The notes under the pieces were generated by a model. It had not been told where the DNA came from. It made no database searches and worked only from the letters and a program-made list of their open reading frames with translations. A program made the translations under genes and the position numbers. A stretch of 64,000 nt of DNA from Colius striatus (lineage: Eukaryota > Chordata > Aves > Coliiformes > Coliidae). The stretch spans positions 25,341,001 through 25,405,000 of the forward strand of contig NC_084766.1 in assembly GCF_028858725.1 (NCBI RefSeq), given 5' to 3'. Positions 1 through 12,124 of the stretch are shown here, piece by piece (position 1 is the stretch's first letter; each line of letters opens with the position of its first letter).

Positions 1-2
1 TG

Positions 3-166
3 CTATGTGAAAGAAGCCAGCCACGCTCGCAAAACAGCGTTCACAGAGGGGCATCTGGTCAGAAAGTGCTCATCTCCCTGGGTTTGGTGCCACCAGCAGG
101 TCTCAGCAGTGTCCTGCAGCGCAGACCTCAGCTTCAAAACGAGCTGGTTCCTTACAGCAAGGCAAA
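3..166 (-). CDS. Terminal coding exon of the unidentified gene
   Basis: The acceptor is a strong pyrimidine tract ending in cag at 169-167. The exon is read in phase 1, encodes about 53 residues and ends in TAG at 5-3. The frame is open throughout and joins in phase with either upstream candidate exon. Confidence 0.4.
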
Positions 167-653
167 CTGAAGGAAGGAAAGCAGGATAAATTTGCTGCTG
201 TACTTGTACCTGATACAGCCAGGACACAACAGAAGGCAAGCAGCAAACGCTTCAACGGCCCTGCTTAAGGGAGAGTACTTACCACACAGCTGAGTGCAAG
301 AGCAGGCACCAAGGGGAGCATTTTCAGCCTCTGCTCTCCAGTGTAGAGCAGGAAAATGACCCAGAGACCACACTGACCCAGCTAAAAGCAAACACCTCAC
401 ATACCTTGAGCATGAATCAAAACACCAAGATTTCCAAGGTCTCCTCCTGGCCAGGGGCAATGTTTGATGGGGTCATAGGGCTTCCCTAAAGATGGGGTGA
501 AGCTCAGTCTCACATTTGCCAACTCGGGCTTGCAGGCAGGATCTGGACATGACTTCTCACAGGGTGCTCTAACTGCAGCCAAGCTTTCGTCTTGCATAGA
601 AGACATCCAGGACATCAGGGCAGCTCTCTCTATGTGGGTAAGATGAGGGAACA
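3..653 (-). CDS. 3' end of an unidentified protein-coding gene (partial)
   Basis: I do not recognise the product. On the minus strand a terminal exon (166 down to 3) follows a good pyrimidine-rich acceptor and ends in TAG at 5-3. An exon at 653-405 has an acceptor (ggtgcag) and a donor (gtatgt at 404). Both junctions are phase 1, so joining them across a 238-nt intron keeps one open frame of about 136 residues. It is rich in Cys and Trp near the C-terminus (an ETCWWHQ segment, then HFLTRCPS). A third, phase-neutral 99-nt exon-like stretch (381-283) also fits but lies only 23 nt from the 653-405 exon. The position, left of miR-146b on the minus strand, is where mammals have CUEDC2, but the residues do not resemble the CUEDC2 C-terminus as I recall it. 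Upstream exons were not located. It could be a lineage-specific gene or a decaying one. Confidence 0.4.
283..381 (-). CDS. Possible 99-nt exon, alternative or mutually exclusive
   Basis: The acceptor ttttag lies at 387-382 and a strong donor gtaagt starts at 282. The stretch is phase 1 at both ends and open in the matching frame (33 codons). It lies only 23 nt downstream of the previous candidate donor, too short for a normal vertebrate intron, so it cannot be spliced directly to the 653-405 exon. Confidence 0.25.
405..653 (-). CDS. Candidate coding exon of the unidentified gene
   Basis: This 249-nt stretch is open on the minus strand, with an acceptor at 656-654 and a gtatgtgag donor at 404. 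It encodes about 83 residues with several Cys (CEKSCPDPAC). If not spliced at 404 the frame stops four nucleotides into the intron. The acceptor is uncertain; another AG about 27 nt upstream would also work but in another phase. Confidence 0.35.
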
Positions 654-3329
654 CTGCACCAAGGTAGGAGCTCCCACAAGGTCTCAATATAGGAAATAAC
701 AGCAAATGGGATGGAGGGGGACACAGCTGGCCCCAAAGCAGTGAGGTCTTCTTACAGAGGAACAGCAGGGCCAGAAACAGGTTATAAAAAAATTAAGCAG
801 TGGACATAAGTGGTCATGTGAACATTGCTCCAAAATTACTTGGGACAGATGTCTCTGAGTGAGAGAGACTTAATTTTCTGCCTTCTCAGTGCTGTCAGGT
901 TCCCTAGAAATCCATGTTAGAAGCCACTCCTTACACACAATAAACAACCCAGGGAGCCCACTGCTGCTGCCAAGAACACAGCTTTCCAGGGTTAAGGGAA
1001 ACGGTCAAGCTCAGCACCTAGACCTCAGCATCACTACCACACATAACTTGCTTCCTTTCACCTCGTGAGTTTGGCAGGCAGCAGCAGAGCTTGGGGAAGG
1101 CACAATCAAAATGAAGAATCACCACCGTGCCCATGCAGTAACTGCTCTGTCCCCAAAGTTACTCCCTGTTCTCTGTCGGGTCCCTGCGTCTAGCAGACGT
1201 TAATTAGCATTTCCAGAGGCGGCTGTGCAGCCTGAGACACCCCCTGGAGCAGTAACGGGAGTCTGCAGCCCTTTAGCGCCCTCTCCCAGCACCAACACGA
1301 GCGGCCACGTCCCCGCAGAGCTGCCGCAGCTTTCTGCCCCACTGCCGTGAGGGTGACCTGCCACTCCTGAAGCCTCTCCTGATGGGCAATAGATCACTGG
1401 CTTTGCATCCTGAGAATTGTTTTTAATTCTAACTTCGTGGCTTTCAGCTGCACCCTTCACGTGGAGGCTCTGCCCAGGAGCTCTCTTCTGTACCTTCTGC
1501 TGTTTCAGCTCAAACCTTCCCTCAGCACGCAGGGCTCATACACCTGCATTTCTATTGAAGGATAAGATCCCCCTCAACCCACGTTTTTTTTCTGATTCTC
1601 TAGCTTAGCCACGAGTGCCAAACATTTCTCCTTTGCCTGGCGCATCAGCCCTGGCTGGGGATGCAGAGAAGCTCAGCCTTCCTCAGGGTCTCTGCTCCAG
1701 TTTCGCTCCTGTTTCACTTCAACACTTCACACAGGACCCACCCCATTCTCTGCAGCAGGTGTGACCCCAACGGGGCCCAAAGCTGAGTTAGCAGCCAGGG
1801 TGGCATCAAGGCTGCAGCCCACATACCAGGTTAGCTTTTGCCCCCCATTCAGCAGCTGTTACCACCCCTGTGTAGGGCCTCGGCTAGCTTTTAAGGGTCT
1901 TTTCCTCTTGTATCCTCACTTACCTCTGCTTTCTGTTCCTGACAACATTCTGAAGACCCCTGGTAGGGATCCAGCTTCTCCCAGAGCCACACTAGGGATC
2001 CGACAGCAAGCTGCTTAGTTTGCCTACCATGACCCTTATTTACCAACCACAGGTGCCTGCAATCTGCCCTTCCCACTGGAACACGCTAACAAGGTCTAGA
2101 CCCCATTCCAAGTGCTCTCCAGGTGCTAAATGAATCCAGCTTCACTTTCACTTGCTGCTGCAGCCCTGGGGCACAGCACTCAGGTCTCAGCACTGGGCAG
2201 CTTGGTTTAAGGCCACATCTATGGGGAGAGTGGTTGTTCCAGCTAACACAGCTGGAAGGTAACACAGCTCTTTGTGCACATGAAAAACTTTCCTCATCTG
2301 TCATTTATTGCAAGTAGAATAGAAACCTTTTCTCATATGTGATGCTGAGCATCTGCCTAGGGCCAGAGGGCATCTGAAACAGCTCAGGGAACTGGTAGGG
2401 ACATCAGAGGGCCCCAGCAGATCCTGTCCTTCTGGAGGCCAGGTGGAGCATCCCAGGCCATCTCCATAGGCTCCATGACCCTGTGCTCAGGCAGCTGTAG
2501 CAACGCCAACCTTGCTATAGCAAACCCATATCCAGACCAATTATTTCCTACTCCTATGTCTAGAGAAAAGCAGTTGTTTCCAAGTGTCAGCTCTTCATCT
2601 TCAGGCCATCTGCCTGGCAAACCACACCTTGGGAGCCCCCCTGGGCTGGCCTGTGGGGAGCAGAGCACTGCTGCTGCTGGCTGGGGTGGGTTTAGCCACT
2701 CACATTTACTGGCCTGGGGTAGAAATGGGTGCCCTGTCCCAGGATGTAGCTCCCTGCATGCAGAGCCAGCCCTCACACCCATCCCTGGGGCATCAGTGCT
2801 GCTGACCTGGGTCTGCTCCCAGTCAGGTGCTCTCCCGGCAGCTTTCACTTTCCCGGAAAGCTTAAACAGGCCCAAGTTTGGTGTGTTTTCCTTCCCCACA
2901 CAGATGATTCACCGCACTTTCCTCTGTAAGCAGTGGGTGGATCCCAGCTGGATTTCCGGGAGCAGCACACAGCGATTCCCGCCCGGGCAGCCGCAGCTCT
3001 GGGCCTCCTTCCCCGCGGCCTCCCGACCTGTCCTGCAGCAAAGCACAAGTGCAGGAGCAGAACCTGTGGTGTGCACACACCTGCACAACCCTTCTGCGGT
3101 GCAGAGGGGAAAGCAAGCTCCAGTGTACCGCTCGCACCCTTCGCAGCACACACAGCCTCTGCAGGCTCCTCTCACCACCCCAGCAGGCCAGCAGCCCACT
3201 GGGGAGGAGCCCAGCGTCACAGCAGGATCATCACATCCACCTCAGGCTGCCTGGGAAAAGCTTGATGCCAGCTAAGAGTTCGCTGGCTCCTGTCTCCCAC
3301 TGCGCCCTGGTTTATGAGGGTAAACTCTG
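654..3329. other. No confident gene; patches of higher G+C
   Basis: No exon can be supported here. G+C and CpG are higher at about 1200-1390 and 2940-3030, which could be exons or the promoter of the minus-strand gene at the left edge. Open frames on both strands in these patches are what G+C-rich DNA gives by chance. Confidence 0.3.
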
Positions 3330-3840
3330 TATGATTTTTTGTGTCCAGTTCTGGGCTCCCCCGCTCAGGAGGGACAGAGAACTGCTGGAGAGAGGCCAGT
3401 GCAGCGCCACCAAGATGATCAAGGGACTGGAACATCTTCCTTATGAGGAAACGCTGCGGGAACTGGGGCTGTTTAATCTGGAGAAGAGACTGAGGGGGGA
3501 TCTCATCAACACTTCTAAGTACCTAAAGGGTGGGTGTCAGGAGAATGGGGTGACACATTTTTTTTTTTAGTGCCCAGTGTCAGGACAAGGGGTAATGGAC
3601 ACAAACTGGAACACATAAAGTTCCACTTAAACACAAGGGAAAACTTCTTTGCTAATCAGGTGAGGGAGCCCTGGCACAGGCTGCCCAGGGAGGGTGTGGA
3701 GGCTCTTTCTCTGGAGGTTTCCAAACCCACCTGCACATGTTCCTGAGTGACCTGATTGATGGGAACCTGCTTTGCAGGGGGTTGAGCTGGATGAGCTCTA
3801 GAGGTCCCTTCCAACCCCCACCATTCTGTTATTCTATGAT
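3330..3840 (+). mobile_element. CR1 LINE, truncated 3' end
   Basis: About 510 bp matches the 3' end of avian CR1 in sense orientation: a 'cagttctgggct' start, the block encoding a degenerate ...[21 protein letters not shown]-type reading frame, 'caggctgcccagggagg', 'gaggtcccttccaaccccca', then the attctgttattctatgat terminus. It is 5'-truncated, as most CR1 copies are, and its frame is interrupted before the usual C-terminus, so it is a dead copy. Confidence 0.9.
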
Positions 3841-3842
3841 TT

Positions 3843-6800
3843 TTTTCAAGGCACTAATTGCAAAGCTAGCTGAAAGGGATTACTTAGAGATGAGCTGACA
3901 TTTCCCTTGGCATTCCTCACTGGGCATGGAGCAGTGTGGGAACCAGTATGATGCCTGGTAATGATACCAAGCAGAAGCTCCCCATCACATGTAACACCCC
4001 TCTGCAGAGCTCCATCTCGTCTCAGATGAGACCTGGGACAAGTTGGAGCATCCTTGTCAAGAGGGCTGGCACAGACTGTGGTCACCCACCCAAAGTCCCA
4101 GTATGGGAAGCAACAGGGGAGGAAAGTCCTGTGTCCCAGCTCCTGCCTCAGCTGATGTGGGTGGTGGGAGCTCCAGGTAATGACAGGAATTTAGCTGCCA
4201 GAGGGAGGAGCTGGAGGTTGGATGCTACTGAGATGGTGCACAGAGCTTTGGCACCCTGTGATGGGTCCCAGATCTGGACACAGGCACTAATCTTATCCTG
4301 AGATGCCTGAGCCCAACCCTGAGGTGGGACCCATCCCAGGACCCATCCCACTCCAGCCACACACAGTGCCCAACCCTTGCAAGGTTCTTCTCAAGCAGAA
4401 ACATGGTTTTGACCATCAGGAGGATTTAAACGTTGGGGGAACGGCAGCCTAACTATAGAGCATAGGGAGAAGCCCACTTGGATGTTTCTGGAGGGTAATA
4501 AACACCAAGCCCTTAGACATCCTTTTGTCCAGCTTTCATTCCTGAGGAAGCCATTTCCACTCCATGACCTTTGGGGTGGCTCCTCTGCCCCTGCCAGCCC
4601 CCAGTGCAGGTGAGAAGCTTTGCCCCAGCCCCCTGCCACCCCTGCCAAAAGAATGAGCTGCGAGTGCTGGGTGCTCCCAGCCCTGCATCCTCCTCATAAG
4701 CCTAAATCCCTGAGCAGCCTCTGTTGGGCTGGGGCCAGCACCTGCAGGCCATCACCTCAAATCCTTCCCTGCTAGCTAACAGGGAGGGGAACCACCCCTA
4801 GACACTGCACTTTGCCGTTTCTGGTAATAGGCCTGGCTTCCCCGCAGCCCCACTTGCCTGCCTCTCGCTTCTGCTTTGCCGGCGCAGCTTTCCCCGCTGG
4901 GAGCCCTCCGTGCTGCTGCTGGAGAGCTGCTAGTGCTGGCCACGGCTGCTGCCCGGCCCTGGCCCAGCACGGCCACCCAGCCCTGGCCCAGTGTGGCTGC
5001 CTGGCGGGGCTCCAGCCTGAGGGGAGAGCACGAGGCCCTTCCTGTAAGCCATCGCTGTCGGCCGTGCAGACGTAGCGGGAGGGGGCTCGACTGGAACTTG
5101 CCCAGATGCAAATGCCTTCAGAGGAGTGACTCAGCCCTGTGGTTTTCCTCCCCTTCCCGCCAGCAGATTTGGCTCCCAAAGAGCTTTCAGGGCTGCTGGC
5201 AGGCAGAGCTGTGCTGGCAGTGGGGCAAGGGGGCACCCCTGCCTCCCTCTGCCCCCTCTCCTCGGCCATCCTCCATCTCCTGGGCTCCTTCAGCCCCGGC
5301 CATCTTTTTTTACTCCCTCTGTAAAGCTACGTGGGGATGGGGAGGGCTGCTGGCATTTATGGACCTGGGCTGGAGGGGAAACAGGAACCTTGAGGGGAAA
5401 AAGAACCCGAGAAACTCCCTTCCCCCTTGGCCACACTTCCTCTGGGGCCCCCAGTGCGATGGGGGCTGGTGTGTGCTGCTAGAGCCGCTCACCGGGCAGC
5501 TGCGTGGGGTACGTGCTGCCTTCAGCATCTCTTCGGAGGCAGAAGTTGCTCCAGAGGGGTAAATGCCATCTCTCGTGGTTGCATCAGTTGAATTCCCACA
5601 CGTCACTCGTTCCTCTCCATTCCTCCCCTGTGCTGGTGAGTTAGGAAATCTCCCCACAATTTGTATCCACACGGCCAGGGGGCAGGAGGTCTCAAAGAAT
5701 GCAAAAATCTGACACATGGGATAAAAATAGGCAGGGGCAGGCAGGTGGAGGGGCAACCTGAGCTGAGAAACACAGCCTGAGCAAAACCCTGGCTGTGTAC
5801 AGCAAGCTCTGCAGGGGAGAGAGGCAGGGTGAGGCCCTGCAGCAGGAAAATAACCACCGTGGGCCATGCCTTTGGAGGGGGAGTTTCTTGTGAGACATCA
5901 CTGGTGGTTAGAACCACGGCTGAGCTTCCCTGCACACCTGCAAATGCTCAGTCCCAGAGCACCAGCCGAGCTGCATGTCCTGACACCCTGGCTCTGAGGC
6001 CGCTGGTGCAGCCACTCAAACCTGGGTTCAAGGGATCAGGCTCTGTGGATGAGCCAAGGCTGCGTGTCTGTGTCAGTGAGGGAGTCTCTGGCCTCATGCT
6101 CTCGTGGTTTCACAGCAGAAAAAGCACCTGCTGAGCCCAGACTGCCTCAAACACCACCTCTTTCATGCCAAGGACAAGGCTGAAATATGTTTCCCTTGTG
6201 TACTACATTTCTCAGCAGAGGAATGGGGGCCTGCACGCAGTTTGCTGGCTTGGAGCAGAGAGAAAAGCCAGGCACTGGGTGTCACAAAGCCCCATGATTG
6301 TAGGTTTAGGTCTGGAGATGGACTGAGCCTCAGCTAAGGCTGAAGGGTGGGATTAGCTCTATAAGACAACTGTGAGTCTACACTGGAGAGAAACTTTGAC
6401 TGGGGAGGTGCTGGCTGGACACAAGCCTGGATCTAGGCTCTCCTTTGGGCTGCTCTAGTGTCTACTAAAGGGCTGAGCAGCCACTGTCGCCTTGCAGCAC
6501 CTTGAGGTGCAGCTTCCCTGCTGTGCACAGCCTGGGGCTGCACCCCAGAGCAGCCTCCTGGGAAGCGACAGCATCTCAGCTGAGGTGGAGCTGGGGAAGC
6601 CCTTGTACTCCTCAACCCCGAGGCTGTGTCTGGTCACTGGGATGGTCCTGTAGGCCCCAGGCATTTCACCAGTCCCCTTTCCATGTGTCCTCCCCAGGCC
6701 ACTGGGCCGCTTCATGAGCTTTTGTCCAAAACCCCCGGTACTGTGGGGCTCTGGCACCCAGAAACCACGTCAGCCTTTCCCTTGAGGCCCCTTGCTGCTT

Positions 6801-6925
6801 CAAGCTGTACTACTATGAGCTGTTTTAATTGTCAGCTAACTTCTGAGCCCTAAAATGCACCTGCTGGTGAGCGTTCTCTGCAGTCGTGAGAGCTGGAAGC
6901 TGGTTGTTTTTTTAACTCTTTCCTA
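3843..6925. other. Gene-poor stretch, nothing supported
   Basis: This is moderately G+C-rich, unremarkable sequence. A G+C-rich patch at about 4870-5070 is open in several frames but has no splice-bounded, phase-consistent exon. I see no repeat, RNA gene or regulatory cluster that I can defend. Confidence 0.4.
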
Positions 6926-7265
6926 GCACGGGCAGGAGAATCCAGCTGACATCGCTTCCTCTGACCCCTCCCCAGAGCTGGAAAGTGGATTTTCTTCTGC
7001 CAGGGTGAAGCCCCAGCCCCACAGTGGGCCGTCCCCTGCCTCCCCTCCCATGGGACCCCCCGAGGATGAAGCCCCTGAGGGACCCGTGTTCCTGCCCAGC
7101 GAGGCTGCAGGAAGCTCCCGCTTCCCCTCGATGGAGGCCAAGCTGCCGCGCTTCCGCAGGGAGCCGGGGCAGGCTGCCCCTCACTCGCGCTCGGCTGCCC
7201 TCGGCCAAGGGGAAACCAGGGGGAATCTGCAGAAACCAGGACAGGGAATGGCATCCTGTCTCTAA
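6926..7265 (+). CDS. Candidate exon of unknown gene (weak)
   Basis: A pyrimidine-rich acceptor (ctctttcctag, ending 6925) is followed by an open frame of about 112 codons to TAA at 7263-7265. Locally CpG is higher than in the flanks. The translation looks like a disordered protein rich in Pro, Ser and Glu, with segments such as DPSPELESGFSS and SMEAKLPRFRREPGQ. A good donor (acactacag|gtgagc) lies at about 7289, beyond the stop, so either this is a terminal exon or the real exon uses another frame. I found no upstream partner exon and do not recognise the product. Confidence 0.2.
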
Positions 7266-7289
7266 TGTCATGGGGAAGGGATGGATCCC

Positions 7290-10200
7290 ACACACTACAG
7301 GTGAGCCCTGGGGTCTGCTCCTGCTCCGCCCACCTCTGCCCAGGAGAGCCACAAAAACTGAGAGCCGGGTGGTCACCCCGCTCCAAGCACGTTCTTCCTC
7401 CGCTTCCACACACAGCAGTCCCCAAGACAAACCCACTCTGCACATGGTATCTAAATCCCAGGGAAAGCTCTGGAGCCCAGGCAGGGGTGGTGCAGGCACA
7501 GAGGCGTGCTGAGGCATCTCACCATCCCCTTATCGATTGATTTGCCATCTCCTGTGTGGATTTGCTTGCAGTGGCGCAGGAGGAGCGGCAGTGCTTGCCC
7601 TGCCATCGGCTCAGCGCTGCAGCCTGTGCCAGGGCCACAGCCTCTCCTTTCCAAACCGCCAGCAGAGGGGAACCCCGAGGGATCTGACGTCATTTCTGAG
7701 CAAAAACAATGGTCGGGTGTTCGGCAGCAATGGGGGGGTGGAGGGGGGAAAGGACACGAAGAGGACACTGGTCAAAGGGATCTTATGGAAAAGGAGTCCC
7801 ATGAGGCACACGCACTCACCATACCTGAGCCAGTGGGGACTGCTGGGGGTACCTGCCCAGGCACAATGTCCCAGGGGACACCATCTCTTGGTGTCCCAAA
7901 GGAGGAGAAGCAGCCCCTTGCAATGCTGACAGGCACGTTGCCAGGCGCATGGCAGCCCCTGCTGCTCTCAGGGCTCTGTGGGCTGAGGACAGACACCACT
8001 CACCACACAAGTCAGCAATGTGGAGGCGACCCCAGCACCGGCACTGCTTGCAGAGGTGCTGCGTTAAAGGAGGAGGTGGAAGGGCTTTGGCAAGGTGAGG
8101 CCAGGATGTGTCCAGGTCCCTGGGAGGGATTTTCATTCCCAAAGCAAGAGACTGAGCCACTCGGGCAGCCACCCTTGAGCCTGTGCCACGGAGGCACCCA
8201 CTCTGCTGAGCCAGGAAGGAAAATCTCCCCCAATCTAGGAGGGTCATAAGCTGCTGGACAGCCTGGTGTGAGCAGAGGGGCTCCCTGGCCATGCTACGCC
8301 TTCCCAGGAAAGCAGCTCCCTCCCCAGCATCTGCCCCTTCCTGGGAAGCAGAGGCTGCTGGGGGCTGCAGCCCTGGCACGGGGATGCCGGTTGCTCCCTC
8401 CCACAGCTTCCTCTTTTCTCAGAAAGCCTGGAAACCAAAGGTGAAAGAAGTGGGTGGAAACTCTGCACGCTGCCATCCAGGAAGAGAAGTGAGTAAGTCT
8501 GCTGCAATATTTAACAGTGCCTCCAGCCCTGCTGCTCGCAGAGCCGCCGCGACGGGAGCCGGAGCTGCCGGGTGAGTGCCGGGGTCATGCTGCTGCCACG
8601 GGAGGGTCTGTGCCAGAGCAGGGGGGCTGGTGGGGCTGTGTGCAGGGCCATGGCTCTGCTGCTGTGCTCCCCATGGAGCCAGACCCTGCTGCTGTGAAAG
8701 GCAGCGGGGCCACGGTGACATCCCGCAGCTGATGGCCACAGGCTGGGCTGGGGGAAGCGGGAGAAGAGCCACTGGACTCTGGGCATGGGGCATGAGCATC
8801 TTCATTGCTAAACCCAGACCCCTTCTGCTCATATTTTAAAGGATAAGGAGCTGAGAGGCAATTAACTGCTCCTGCTAACTTTCTGGGAAGACAAAGCAAA
8901 AGCCCCTGGATTAACACCCCACAGGCCCCCCGTCAGCCCGGCATCAGTGGCTGTGCAGCACCCACAGCACGCTGCTGCTTGGCCCAGGGCACAGCCCAGC
9001 TAATCAGTAACTCCTGGGCTAATTACCCAGCAACAGCACAAGAAGAGCACTGCTGCTTTTTTTTTTTGTAAAGCAATAAATCGTGAACTGCTGCGCAGTG
9101 CTGGTTCCTGGGGTGAGTGCTGGCCAGGCAGCCACATCCCCTCCCCATACAGATGCTTGTGCTTCATCTCCCTCAGGAGTGAGGCAGAGAGCAGCCCTCC
9201 AGCCTGCCCTGTGTCCCCAGTGGCAGGGAGGTGGGGAGAAAGCCAGGAAAGGCTAAATATGACCAGCAGCTCAGGGCTGTACTGGGGTGGTGAGGCTGGC
9301 TGTGTGTGTCCTCTCCTCGCCTCTGACACAGGGTGCCCTGGGCAACCGTGCTGCTGCAGCCCCCTCTGCTGTGCTCCGAGGGCCAGGCCAGGCTGCTCAG
9401 CTCCAGTGTTTCCCCTTGAGTATTATTTGCTGATAGGATTTCCCCTCGTGTTGTGGGGGGGTTGCAGGGAAGGCAAAGCATAGTCACACAGCCCCACAGA
9501 GAGCTCGGTGCTGGGCACAGGGGGTGGGGAGATGCCTCCCTGAGGTGGCTCTTATGGCACCTTGAGGCACCCATGGGTGCTACCGTGGGTCTTCCCTGGG
9601 GCCCAGCTGCCAGATGGCTGTTGGGAGTGAGAGCTGTAAGGGGCTGCAGGTTAGCAGTGTGACACAGAAACTGCCACAGCAGTGTCGTGCTGGGTACCTG
9701 CTCACCTGGGGTACCTCACCAGCATTTTCAAGCTGTGGTCAGGAGCCTTGAGGAGCTCTTGAATTTTGGCTCTTGTGCTGGAGCCATCTTTTCCCCAGTA
9801 GCTGCTTCTGGGCACATCTGACAGCTTCAACAAACTGCCAAACAGCTGCTAAGATCAACATCAAGGTCTCAAATCCAGATGTCTCCTAGATGCAGAGCAA
9901 GCCTGGGACAAGCCAACACTCAAGGGGATGTGCACCAGAGCCCATGTAGGGACCCCACATGCCCCAAGCCAGGCAGAGAGGACGATTCAAGCATGCTGTG
10001 TGCCAAGGGCTCCCACCCTGGACTCAGGGGAGGCAAATGGCAGCAGGGCCATGAAACCCCCACCTGCACAGTAGGCAGCTGGGCTGACGCAATCCTCCCC
10101 AGGGCTGAGCTGGGGCAATGAGTTCTGCATGTGCTGGTCCACCTGCAGCTCAGTGCTGCATCCTGACACATCCTCAAGAAAAGAGAGGGTCAGGCCAGGG

Positions 10201-12114
10201 CAGGGCACCTCCACTCCAAAAAAATACCCAGCACCCAGACAGCTCCCACATCCCTGTTCATCCCTGCCCTCCCTGGCGTAACCTGGTGCAGACCAGGGGC
10301 CAGGGATACCCCCAAAGGCATAGGGCCAAATCCAGCTCTGGCCCTGCTTGGGTGTAGGAATGTTAAGCAAAGCTACTTCTGTAGCCCAGGAGCAAAGGCA
10401 GAGCCCAGAGGAGGTGTACACACAGCATGGAAGAACCTGCATGAGCATCCTGAAAACACCACAGAAGCACCTGCTGCCCTGAGAAGCGCTGGGTCTGGAA
10501 GCAGGAGTTGGGTAGCACCTTCCCTTTGGTCATGGTGAGGGAGCACAGCACCAGTGGAAGGGGGTCACAGCCTCCTGTGCTGTGTCTCAGGGAGATGACT
10601 CCCAGAGCACCATCAGACAGGGTTTGTCAGGGTTACCCCTCCTCCTGCCTGCTGAAACCCATTCCCTTTGCAAACCTTCTGCACAGAGGAAGACAGGGAA
10701 GAAGGCTTTTGCCTCACCTCCACCTTTTGGTTCCCAAAAAGCTGTACTTGCTCAGAGCAGCTGAGGGCTGAAGGCAGGTGGCTGGCCCCTGGAACAGCAC
10801 TGATCCTTCTACCTCTGGAAGAAGGTGCCTGCCTGCAGTGCAGGAGACAGAGGGAGCTCACCCCACTCACAAGGCTCACGGCTACTGAAACCTCAGCCAC
10901 GTCATGATGCTCTGAAAAATAGCACAGTGCACAGCCTGGTCCCTAAGCTGCCTCTTTGACCCCAGCCACTCACTGCAGGGCAGGGGGATCCTGGTCCACG
11001 GCTCTGCTTTAGCCCATCTCCCTCCAGGCAGCCCCTGCTGTACTGCTGCAGGTGATCCCAGGATGTGCTGGGGCTGGGACCCCCAGCCTGAGACCCGACA
11101 GCTTTTGCAATGGAGCTTGGCTCCTTTGGTGGCTTGTTAGGACCATAAGCTCACTCTGCCCTGCCTGATCTCGGATTCCCTGCCGGTGGATTAAAATAGA
11201 GCCTCGGGACAGCTGTTGAGCAATCCCGGAGTTAGCTCCTGTGAGCTGACAGTTGCTCAGTGCTTCCCCCACCGAGCTCTTTGCCTGTGCTCCAAAGTGC
11301 TGTGTGTCATTTCCCATCTCTTCTGCCGGCCCATCAGATCCGAGGGCTCCCCTCCAGGCAAAGGGCTGCAATTCTCTCCCAGCAGTTACTCCTGCCTGAG
11401 CCACTGTCGTCACAACTCTTGTCAACCTACTGCCCAGACAAAAACAAAGCCTCTCCCTGCCATTCAGCTATCAGCTTGGTCCCTGGGCTTCAAAATGAGC
11501 ATCTCCTGAGGACTGAGGCTGCTCAAATCTGCTGGCAGCATCAGCACCTCTGCAGCTGCTCATGGGGGTTCCCACATACCCTCAAGGCTGCTCACGGGGG
11601 TTCCCCATAGCTACTCCTCCCTTGAACCTGAGCTCTGGAGCTCAAAACAGACGGTAGGGGCAGAGTAGTTTGCAGAGGACAGCAAAAGACATGTGGGATG
11701 CACCAGCATGTCCCAGCTTGGCCCTGACCAAGGCTCATTCCTCCCTGGATCCAGTCTCTGAGCTGCCTGAAAAAGGCCTTTCACCACTTCGCTTTAAGCC
11801 GTAGAGTTCCCCTCTGTCCCTCCCCAGTCCCCTGTGCCTCGCAGCCTACCTGCAGTACTGCCTGCTGCACAAACCATTTCCACCTCTCTGCTGGTGCCTC
11901 CTAGTTCCAGAGCTCCCCACCAGTGCTGGTTTTGTTATGAATGGAGCACAGGGATGGTGTCTGGGAGCACTGGGTGCCCACAGCACCCAGCATCCCCCCC
12001 CTGCCCCTTTCTCAGGTGCACACACAGATGAAGAGTAGTTTAGACTGAGGGATGTGTTACTGCCTGTGCACAGAGCAAATACATAGGTGAGATACCCAAT
12101 GCCTATATATGTAT
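7290..12114. other. Gene-poor stretch left of miR-146b
   Basis: No protein-coding exon is supported. A short G+C-rich segment at about 8520-8575 ends in a donor-like ccg|ggtgagtg and is preceded by an A/T-rich aatattta at about 8505; it could be a first exon of a long non-coding or pri-miRNA transcript, but nothing confirms this. A near-duplicate of about 23 bp lies at 11555-11609. Confidence 0.3.
11555..11609 (+). repeat. Imperfect tandem repeat, 32-bp period
   Basis: Two near-identical copies of a gctgctca(t/c)gggggttccc unit start at 11555 and 11587. It is probably a small local duplication. Confidence 0.5.
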
Positions 12115-12124
12115 CTATAAATAG
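12115..12124 (+). promoter_or_regulatory. TATA / MEF2-like box upstream of miR-146b
   Basis: The sequence CTATAAATAG fits both a TATA box and the MEF2 consensus YTAWWWWTAR. It lies about 340 bp 5' of the miR-146b hairpin on the same strand. A one-mismatch NF-kB-like site (GGGATTTCTC) is at 12160-12169. Its use as the pri-miRNA promoter is inference. Confidence 0.35.

Noticed and set aside
2475-3275. Plus-strand open frame of 266 codons
   Set aside because: It lies in G+C-rich sequence with overlapping open frames on both strands, has no recognisable domain and no exon-like boundaries, and its end abuts the CR1 copy.
4876-5562. Plus-strand open frame of 228 codons
   Set aside because: Composition is Trp/Cys/Pro-rich as expected from shifted G+C-rich DNA; no splice support or known motif.
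7506-8249. Plus-strand open frame of 247 codons
   Set aside because: Low-information composition and no homology I can recognise; several competing frames cover the same bases.
8520-8575. First exon of pri-miR-146b
   Set aside because: A donor-like end and A/T-rich box are present, but there is no partner exon evidence; the site near 12.1 kb is closer and at least as plausible.
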